The notes below the pieces were generated by a model. It worked only from the letters and a program-made list of their open reading frames with translations, searched no databases and was not told where the DNA came from. From positions 59,889,677-59,953,676 of the forward strand of contig CM048839.1 in the NCBI GenBank assembly GCA_026545765.1: 64,000 nucleotides of DNA. The letters are read 5' to 3'. Source of the stretch: Plantago major (Eukaryota; Streptophyta; Magnoliopsida; Lamiales; Plantaginaceae). Each line of letters begins with the position of its first letter. Position 1 is the stretch's first letter. Both the position numbers and the translations under genes were made by a program. This document shows, piece by piece, positions 32,557 to 42,041 of the stretch.

Positions 32557-32757
32557 AGAACAAAGCACATTGATGTTAGACACCACTTCATTAGAGACCA
32601 TGTTGAAAAAGGAAATATAGAGATACTTATGATTGGTACTGAAGACCAACTTGCAGATATCTTTACAAAGCCTTTGCAAGAAAGCAGGTTCTTAACCTTG
32701 AGACATAGTCTTGGGTTAATGGAGCTACCAAAGGAACTGAAAAGTTCTAATCTCTGA
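32557..32757 (+). pseudogene. RNase H C-terminal tail of copia F
   Basis: Plus-strand 66-codon remnant, open to its own stop: [19 protein letters not shown], then GTEDQLADIFTKPL and SLGLMELPKEL. This is the end of copia pol. Everything upstream (integrase, RT) was removed at the junction with G. It is an inverted copy of the homologous tail of G at 31140-31330. Confidence 0.88.
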
Positions 32758-32945
32758 GACAGGAACTCAGTATGATTGAGAAAGGAAAAAGAAGAGATAA
32801 GATATCTGGAACAGGAATCTAGAATATCAAAGATAAAAGGTGAAACACATAGTAAAAAGATATCTGAGACGGGTACTCAGATATCAAAGGTTAAAGGGTA
32901 AAATGGCTATTTGAAGATTTCTGAGACAAGTACTCAGATATCTAG
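32750..32945 (+). repeat. Hairpin array between pol and ORF3 (F)
   Basis: Four inverted repeats: 32753-32770 (CTGAG-ACAGGAA-CTCAG), 32806-32823 (TCTGGA-ACAGGAA-TCTAGA), 32859-32885 (GATATCTGAG-ACGGGTA-CTCAGATATC) and 32919-32941. The loop is close to constant while the stem varies. 32946-33386 holds no gene. Confidence 0.82.
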
Positions 32946-33386
32946 ATCACTTAGTGAGGGGGAACACAAAAGAGAAATGTGGTACAACTATATTCAGTCA
33001 ACTACATCTCCGGTGTTTTGTATCTTTCCATTTCTATGTTAAGTTACACACAGTCTCTGAACTGACTACATAAGTCCAAAGACTATCCCCTAGTCACAAA
33101 AAAGAGAAGTGATTCAGAAATCCTTACGCCAAATTTCGTTAATTGGTCACAATTACAATTACTGATTGTGATCATTGCTGAAGAAGCAATCGTGACCCTT
33201 GATGAAATGGGCGTTTGATCTTAACAGTCGAGATCAATTCTCAATAAAATAGTGGACCGTAAAAACACAGACGTGGCCCACTAAGCATTTAATGTAAAAC
33301 GAATTTTACCCACGCCTATCTGCATTGGCACAGATATATATGTACAAAATTAATTTGTATATATATGTCTGTTGAGAGTAAGATGC

Positions 33387-33396
33387 TATATATATA
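33387..33396 (+). promoter_or_regulatory. Putative internal TATA box upstream of ORF3 (F)
   Basis: TATATATATA followed by GGATTTTGGCAAAAGAAATC, 180 bp before the ATG at 33576. Conserved in position and flank in G and H. Confidence 0.5.
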
Positions 33397-33575
33397 GGAT
33401 TTTGGCAAAAGAAATCACTTTTGCCTAATCCAACATTCAGACTTACATAGAAATAGCAAAAACCCTTCAAAGTTTTCTGCAAATCTCTGTTCTTCGCTTA
33501 GTTATTCTGCAAAGAATCACTAAACTCTCACCTTAATCTCTTTCCGATTTTCAAAAACTTTCACTATTTAAAGAG

Positions 33576-36500
33576 ATGGCTCCAAAACGTGCTTCTACCC
33601 TGAAATCCCAAGCTACTACCTCTGGTACTGCTGAAAAGCAAGCACCAGTATTGGTTATAACAAACAAACGGTTGATTGGAGATTTCAATCCTGATCATTA
33701 GACTTCAAATCAAAGGATGATTTGGAGTGGTGCCATGATTGAGTAATACCTTGTAGCTGCAATAGAAAACCAGGCTGACAGAAAGTTGGTAATTGATATG
33801 CTTGAAAAAGGTGCAAATCAAGGGCTTTCTATCTGCTCTTCCTAGTGGAGTCTCTTCACTAGATCTCCTGGAGTTTTACAACAACTCCACGAGTATTTCC
33901 AAAGTCGCTGAAGGCACTGAGACAGTGTATATCAAGACTAAAGTCCAAGGACAGGAAATTCTGTTGGACGAAACAGCTTTCTATGAGCTGTTTGAACTTC
34001 AAACTCTTGGAAAGGATTTTGAAATTGACACCAAGGATTAAGATCTCCTTGAGGGTGTCAAAATGCTCTACAGTGATGTGTGTGATCTTGACAAGCCAGA
34101 CACACCCACTGACTTCAAACTTGCTGACATCAGAACCTGACATCTGTTGGTTCACTGGGATGTGTTGGCATGTATCCTTCACAGATGCTTTGATGGTCTA
34201 CAAGGAGGAGCTGACCAGATAAGCCAAGAACGCTGGATGATGATGTTCTTGTTGAATCAACAAAACAAAAGGCTGGAAAACCCTTTTAATTGGGGGAAGT
34301 ACACCTTCATGAAATTTGTGAAGAAGATACAAGGCTTTGAGACTAAAATCATTAAGGGCCTTGCTGAGCCAAAAGCCACAGTAAGCCACAAATATGAGTA
34401 TACAAACATGATAAAAAAGGTTGCTGCATCTCAGAAAGGTTCCAAGAAACGAAAGACTCATGACGTATTTGAGGGTTCTGTTGCGACCAAAAAGCCCAGA
34501 ACTTCACGAAAGAAGTCTGCTGGCAAATCCGCAGACATACCCATTGTGGATGTCGACTCTCAGATATCTGCCGCCACTGCTGATGAACTCATCAATGCTG
34601 CTAAGACCACAGCAGATGAACTCATCAATGTTGTAGAGTGCCTTGCTGATGAACTTATCAATGCTGATAAAAGCAGTGAGAAACTTCAAACACTCTATGT
34701 AGAAGCAGCAGGGATTGTTGATAATTTAGTCCCAGATTTCGATGAGGAACCTGAAGATGAGGGGGAAGAAATAGTCCCCAAGGTTGCTAAACGAGCAACT
34801 AGTTCAAAGTTTGCTAAAGAAGCAACTGTGTCCAAGGTCACTGGACAAAACACACCATCAGAGCAAGTAACACTTAAGCATATTGAAGATGCTCTGATGA
34901 GTGGCAACTTAGTGTTAGAGGATACTACCATTGCCTCAACACTTAAAAGTCTGTCTCAAGCAGATATGGATAGGCCCCATACAGCATCACCTTCTTCATC
35001 CAGATCAGAATCACCACACCAACCACAACAGCCAACAGTGGATGTTGTTGAGATGATACTTGAGTTACAGAATGAGATACCAGCATCTTTCCTTGCTGAA
35101 GAAAATCCTGTAAAAGAACAGGTTCCCCAACTCAATGAGAGGGATCAAACTGAGGCATCTGCTCAAAATTATCAACCCGGGGAGGCAACTGAGTAGCACA
35201 CTCAGGAAAGGTCTGAAGTACCCGAAACTTCAAACAAAGAAGCTGAAATGGAACAACAAGACCAAAGCATAGAAGGGTCACAAGTTCTAGAGACCAATCA
35301 GCCTGACACTGCTCAGGTAGCTGAATGGTTTAACTCTCTACTTTTGAAATTTTATGTTTATAAATCTTGTTACTTATAAAAATTTCTTTGTTACAGGCTG
35401 AATTAGAAACACAACATCAATAGGAAGTTGCAAAGTTTGCCTCAGAATCTGAGAAGGAGGCTTCCATAGCCTCACCACTTAAGGAACATGAGGTTGTTTC
35501 ACAGGTAGTAGAAAGTTCCTTAAGATATAACATCTCAGATATGTGCTTTATACACTTGACTAATACTAAAGTGTTTGTTTCTAATAGGCTCCAACTGAGA
35601 AGAAAAATGGAGAGACTGAAAAGTCTATCTCTTCAGAGAAGAATCCAGAGACTTCCAAGGTCTCTGAGAAACAAGTATCTGAACTTTCTATTGAGAAGGT
35701 ATATATTTCAGATACCTATAATCTACAAAGACAAATCTCTGATCATTTTTCTGAAACTAACACTTTCTACTTACATGTTCTAAAAGAAGTAGAAGTTGCT
35801 GGGGAATTGCTCACTCAATCCCCGCAACCAATGGAAATTGATGAGGAATCAAAGCTTTCATCAAAAGAACAACTTCCAGAGATTGCATAAGTCTCTGATA
35901 GACAAGTATCTGAGCCTCCTATTGTGGAGGTAATTGACTTCTCAGATAACTAAAATCGTCTAACGTAGTTTTCTTGCTCAAGTTTTCAATGTGTTGTTTT
36001 TAATCTCAGGTTCAAGCAGAAAGAAAAATCACTGAGGATAAGGCTTCCCAGTATCCTCCTCATATCCAGATATCTGAGGCACCTGGAACCTCAGTAGTCA
36101 AGTCATCTGGGCCTATCACACAGGTAACACAGATACCTTTCTACTCTAAAGACTAGATATCTACAAAAGTTTTGAAACTAATTCAGAACTCTTTCTTTCA
36201 GGTTCAAACAAGTGCCACTAAGGTCCCTGTTGATAAGAAAGAGGACCTGCTTCCTTTCTTCAAGGAATACACTTTGCCAAAGCACCTAAAATGCTTCAAG
36301 AAATGGCAAAAGCTTCGATGCTCCAATCTATTTGAGATCATTAAGGTGACTGACCACCCCATAAGGAGAGCACGAGCCGTTGACTTGGAAAATTATGTCC
36401 ATGCTATGTTTCCCACTGAACAATACTCTTTTGGAACATTAATGCATAAGGACTTCGTCAAGGAAGTGGCCAAAAAAGCTTATTCAAGCTTTTAACCAAG

Positions 36501-37733
36501 CAGATGGTCAGACCTGAATGCAGATGGCATTCAAGCCTACTTTGCCCCAGACTCTACAATTCATACCCTCTAAGCAAGAGGAAGTTAATGGGCAAATGGT
36601 CACTATTCCAGAAGTGATCAATCTAGTCTCTGAAGATGAAGAAGAGAAGGAGACTGATGAGAATGACTTTGAAGAACCTCCTTCTGATCATCAAAAGGAG
36701 AAGGATGATAAAAAAGGATGTGGATGATGCCCCTTCACCAGGGATTGCACAAGGAAGCAATGCCTCAGTTGCTGAAAAGTACACTGAGGGGATATCACAA
36801 AAATCCCCTCCCCCATCTCCTCAGAAATCTACCCATCCATCTCCCCAACAAAAGACTCTACTGAACAAGTAGTTGAGCACTCTGAGGACAACACCAGAAA
36901 ATATTGGATGCACAAGCCAGAGTTGCTCAACTCAAACAACTGTTGGAGGAAGAACAACAGCTACATCTTCGACTGGAAGAAAAGATACCTGAATCCAGAG
37001 TGAAGCTAGATAAACTTGAAGAACAAATGCGCAAAGAAATGTAAGCTTACTCTGAGATTAGAGGGCTCCTTGACGCTGTTGATTATATTGCTAAGGAGCT
37101 ACATGCTGAACAAGTATCTGAAGAAAAGCATGATGCTAAGGCTGCATCTTCACCAAAGATACCATCCTCCAAAGGCAAGAAACCCATATCTGAGATGGCT
37201 GCCGCCTTCAGAAACCTTGAAGAAGAAGTACAAGAGGATGAAGATCACTGGGTAGATGACTCAGATGACGAAGAAGACAAGGCATTGGCAGAACACCGCA
37301 ATGAACACTTAGCGGTTTCTCATTTGAAAAGGAAGCTGATTGCTCTTGAAATCTTCAGCAAGCTGCCAAATGTCAACTCCAATGAATACTTGAATAGATA
37401 TCAAGTACTAGCTAAATTGAAAAAGGAGTTGTCTTCTCAAGATAAAGCCGCCATTGCATCAGTCCCTACAAAAATGAAGACATTCACTGAGCTCAGAACT
37501 CAGAGAACAACCAGTCTGGTCATTGCTCAGAAAGACCTAGGCATGGTTAGGGATGATGACCAAAACTTGGCTGCAAAAGCCTTTGAAGAGGCTAGCTATG
37601 CTACTGGAAAAGCAGATGCTATTCAAGGCCCACTCGCAGAGCTCACTGATAAGGAAACAGGTCTTATCAAACAAAATTAGGAACTCAAGGCTAATCTGGA
37701 AAAGTTGGTTGCTGCTTACAACTATCTGCAAGG
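33576..37733 (+). pseudogene. ORF3 of copia F, exons 1-6 (first part)
   Basis: Starts at ATG 33576 (MAPKRASTLKSQ). Predicted exons: 1, 33576-35316; 2, 35397-35504 (36 codons); 3, 35588-35698 (37); 4, 35777-35929 (51); 5, 36010-36123 (38); 6, 36202-37733, cut by H after the NYLQG codons. Introns are about 76-83 nt with GT and AG ends, except that the exon 4 acceptor is ACAT instead of ACAG. Exon 1 has KGSKKRK and KKPRTSRKKS basic motifs and three tandem ADELIN repeats. Exon 6 repeats the LPKHLKCFKKWQKLRCS block and a coiled coil. Stops occur in exon 1 (for example 33699, 33745, 35194), exon 2, exon 4 and exon 6. The second part resumes at 53753. Function unknown. Confidence 0.78.
37729..37733. 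repeat. Target-site duplication of copia H, left copy
   Basis: CAAGG directly before the LTR start TGTTAGG, repeated at 53753-53757. Confidence 0.92.
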
Positions 37734-39379
37734 TGTTAGGAAATTTGTTAGATATTTTGTTAGAAATATCTGTTTAGATTTTGATCAGCAACATGATGAC
37801 TTATGTTAGTCTCAGAAAGGTGATTAGTACTCTTGGTTCACTTGAACATTGTAAAAGAGGAAACCCACTAAGTATGATAGTCTAGCTAATCTTGTATAGG
37901 ATGTTAGGTCTCAAAATGTAATTTTTATTTTATGAAGAGAAGACCAAGAAGAAGACATCCAAGCAGAACAAGTTCAACGACATTGAAGATTTGAAGATCG
38001 CAAGATTATCAAAGCTTTTACAGATACCTTGGCCAGATATCTTGAAGACACGAATAGTTTTAAACAAATTGTGTCACAAGAGATATCTGAGAAATAAAAG
38101 GTCTATCTGAAAACAAGGAAAGTGTCCACAGATATCTACTCTCAGATACCTTGAACTTTAACCACATTTCTAAAAAAGAAATATATATATTGCAAACAAA
38201 GTTGTTTCAATAAAAGTGGTATCTGAAGATAAAGATAAGAACGTGCAAAGAATCAGAGAAATCTGATCAAGGTTGTCTTTGATACAAAGCATAGTTCCGT
38301 TGGCACTACAGGACAAAAGTATAGTACAATGCATTAAATGCAAGGACAGAGATGTCTGAACAAAAGCAACGGTAGCTTCTGAAGAAGAAGACAAACCTCA
38401 CAAGATTATACACAGATATCAATAGTTTGAATTTGATTTAAGCCTAACGGATACTATTCAAACGACACTCAAATTCATCTATAAATATCAACACTTAGAC
38501 TGCTTGAGAAGACACACCTTGAACTCCATAAACACGCTGAACACCTTACTCTCTCCAAGCAAACTACTTATCCTCAAGCTTTCTGTTGCGACCAAAGCTC
38601 TTGATCTTAAGTAGCACGAAAGTTCTAAGTGTCCTGATCCTAAACAAGCACTGCTATTTGTGAAAGAGTTGAATCGAAAGATCAAGTATCTGAGATTCAT
38701 TCTCTTGAACAATTATCATAGACTTGGGTCAGTAAAAAGAACAAGATACCATACATTGCAAAGTGTGTTAAGTATACTTGATTCACAGAGCTATCTGATT
38801 AACTGAAAAGTTATTAAAGAAGCTCATCTGACAACTCAAACCAAAACCAACACCATCACTGGCGTGGAGTACAGGAAGTACTTAGTTTGAGAAACTAAGG
38901 AATAACTCCAAAGTTATTGAGCACAGGAAGTACTTAGCTTGGGAAGCTAGGGAATAGCTCAAAAAGGTTTCTGAGTACAGGAAGTACTTGGCTGTGAAAG
39001 CCGGGGAACAACTCAGGGGGAACATTTGGTTGGGAACCATTTGTTTAAGGAATCTTAGAATAGGATTTTTGTAAGGTGACCTCAATTATCTTATCTAGTG
39101 AATTCTAGGACTTTGGAAGACCGAAGTTGATTAGTTGGAGGATAACGCCACCTCCAGATACCACTATACTTGCTGTGTTATTTACTTTTCTGTACTTACA
39201 TTTCAGCAACACACACACACACTTTAACTGTTTCTGCACTTATCTGTCTTAAGTCTTCCGCGCTCTGAATCTAAGTATCAGATATCTACACAGATATCTG
39301 AGAAATAGTTTTTATCGACAAAAGTTTTAAAAGACTCTTCGCCCCCCGCCTTTTTACTTTGCCGTTATCTGGACCAACA
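37734..39379 (+). repeat. 5' LTR of copia H
   Basis: Ends TGTTAGGAAATTTGTTAG...GGACCAACA (1646 bp). TATAAATA at 38480-38487, CCTAACGGATA at 38443-38453. Hairpin units at 38881-38899, 38933-38951 and 38987-39006. Relative to F, G and K the first bases carry an extra AAATTTGTTAG-like duplication. Confidence 0.95.
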
Positions 39380-39381
39380 AG

Positions 39382-39393
39382 TGGTATCAGAGC
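39382..39393 (+). other. Primer binding site of copia H (tRNA-iMet type)
   Basis: TGGTATCAGAGC two bases after the 5' LTR. Confidence 0.95.
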
Positions 39394-39496
39394 TGGATGT
39401 TCACAAGCCTTCTGCACTGAACCTAGATCCCCAGATAGGTGAAGGAACTTTGTCCATTTTCGAGGACTATTTAATTTGTGTGTCAAGTGTGCAGGA

Positions 39497-42000
39497 ATGT
39501 CTCTGAGTGATGCACCCGTTCTCAAACCAGAGAACTACGAGAAACGGAAAAATAACATGATGCTCCACCTTCAAGCCATAAGTGACGAAATGATTGAAGT
39601 GATAAAGAATGGCCCAATAGTCATTCAACAAATTCAACAAGTCATGGAGGTTTCTAATGGTAGAGACAGAGATCAAAGCGAAGGATCTTCACAAACTGAT
39701 GTGTCAAAAAGTGGGAGATCTACTAGTCAAGTTATTTACGAACCAAAGCCCAGAGAACTCTGGACATCGGAAGATGCCAAGAGAAATCGTCTGGATGGTC
39801 AAGCTCGTAATATCATCATCAGATCGACACCTGAGCACATACAGTGTAAACGTGGTGCTAAAACTAAAAGTTGCACGAAACTGATTGAAGAAATCTGTGC
39901 CGGAACTGAGAAAACCAAAGAAAACAAGTTCGAAGTTCTCAAGTTGAAATTTTAAAATTTCAAACAAGGACCCACTGAAACTCTGGAAGAACTTGATCTC
40001 AAATTTACCACTCTCATGAGTGATATGGCAGCACTTGGGGAAAGCAACAGATACTCCCAGTCAGAAAAGATTAAGACTATTGTCAGAAGTCTTAACCACA
40101 ATTGGGAGCATACTAAATTCTTTTATTTTAACCAAGGAATGCCAAATATCACTCCAGTGGAACTCTTCTCACATCTTGCTACGGTTAATTATGAGACAAC
40201 ACAAAGAGAACAAACAACTGAAAAGTTGCAGAATATTGCTCTAGTTGCTCAAGGAACTTCTGAAAAGAAGAAAAGCAAGGAAGGGACTGAGGATGCTCTT
40301 GCTGCAAAGTAAATAAGAAAATATGTCAGTCGATAAATTGAGAGAAGAATAGCCAAAGAGAAGCTGAAAAAGCATCTAGGCTCAAACTATCACCAGTACA
40401 AAAATATGCAAAGCTCGCTGAACAAGCCAGCTCAGAAAGCATCATGTACTGAGGAAGTAGAAATTGGAAACGATATCTGTTTCTATTGTCAGAAACCTGG
40501 TCACTTCAAGAAGGATTGTCTTGCCTTCAACAAACTAAGGACAGGTGACAAGAAAGATAGAAGAATCTTCGTAAGCGTAAAGCTTTATTAACTGAAGAAA
40601 GAAAGAAAATCCAAACTCAACTGGATGCTCTAGACATTGAGACAGATTCTGAAGATGACAATTCAGATGACTCAACCTTACCATGACCAGAATTATGTGG
40701 AGTTACTCATGATATAATCGACTTCGGCCTCAAGAAGAATGAAATGTGTGGAGTTGCTGAAATTGACGGTCCAGACATCTCTAACATAGAAATCTGTCTT
40801 ATGGCTGATGAGGTAACACATACTTCTTGTTATACTTATGAAAGTGATGAAGAAGAAATAAAAGATCTAGAAAATCTCAGGAAAGAACTTGACATCTATG
40901 AAAGAGAATTTCTAATGATCCGAACTAGAGCCGAAAATCTTGAAGAAGAAAAGAATTCTCTTGCAAAGGAAAATTCTCAATTAGTTAAGATATCTGAGAA
41001 AAAGGATGCTGAAAATGCATGTCTCAAAGCTCAGATATCTGAGACTGAAAAGTCAAATAAAGAAGCAATGGCTGAATTACGAAAGAAATATGAAGATCTT
41101 CTTTCTGAGAACAAGGAACTCGAAAAGAAAGAATTATCTTTTCAATCTTAAGACAAAGCTAGTGACACTCTTACTGAAGTACAATCTTACTTAAGAGATC
41201 CTTCAGAAAAGAAAGGACTTGGGCTGAATACACAGACAGATTGTTCTATCACTCTGAATAAGAGTGAGGAAAGAAGAACATTTGTAAGTACTCAGCAAGA
41301 TGGTTCCCATGCAATCTATAGTATCGGTCAGAAGATGAAGATTGTTGACAAAGGAAAGGCAGTTGCGACTAAACCTTTGTGGGAAAAACAAGTCAAAAAC
41401 AAAACTGTTGGGCACGTCTCTGAAAAGAAACACAACACTGAAAAGTGTAAACACCCACAGTGCTATGTCTCTCAAAAGGGTAGAATTGCGGGAGCTGGCA
41501 AATTCTCCCATGTCACTTTTTCTGGAAAGAAATTGGACCAACCAGAGACTAGCAAAGCTGCTGAGAAAAGATCTCAGATAGCTTCAAGTGCTCCAAACGG
41601 TATTGGCTATAAAGGCATCGGGAAACAACTTGCTCATGAATACAAACAGGAGCAAGAACGATGGCTAGAGGCTAGAATTTCTCAAAGCAATTATCAGAAG
41701 TTGAAGTTGAATCAAGCCACTGAAAATCTGAATGCCAAGGCTAGAAGAAATCAGGCAAGGAAAGCTAAGTTTGCAGAAAAGCAAACTCAGAAACCTGACA
41801 GGTATCTGAAAGCACCAAATGGAGCACCTAGGATCACACCAAGGAAGAAAATAATTCTTAATAATGATAATCATTCAATTAGAATTCCTCCTTATGTTCA
41901 TATCAGACAAAAGAATGTTCCAAGGAAATTCATTCAAAAATGGATTCCTACTGGAAGATTGTTTAGTCCTGATGGTTCCAACTGTAAATTGAGAACCTAA
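39497..42000 (+). pseudogene. Copia gag of element H, broken
   Basis: Capsid/nucleocapsid gene. ATG 39497 (MSLSDAPVLKPENYEKRKNN) is chosen because F starts at the same place. Segments: N-domain 39497-39955 (ends at TAA), 40016-40312 (FNQGMPNITPVELFSHL), the CCHC knuckle CFYCQKPGHFKKDC at 40478-40519, a coiled-coil Glu/Lys-rich extension (40744-41151, KISEKKDAENACLKAQ) and a conserved basic tail (41335-42000, WEKQVKNKTVGHVSEKKHN; KGIGKQLAHEYKQEQERW). Stops at 39953, 40312 and 41149 and a frameshift after the knuckle (40560) break it. The long coiled-coil tail fits Sirevirus-type gags. Confidence 0.85.
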
Positions 42001-42041
42001 TCTCCTGTTTCCTGTTGTGTGCAGAATGCTTCCTGGACTAA

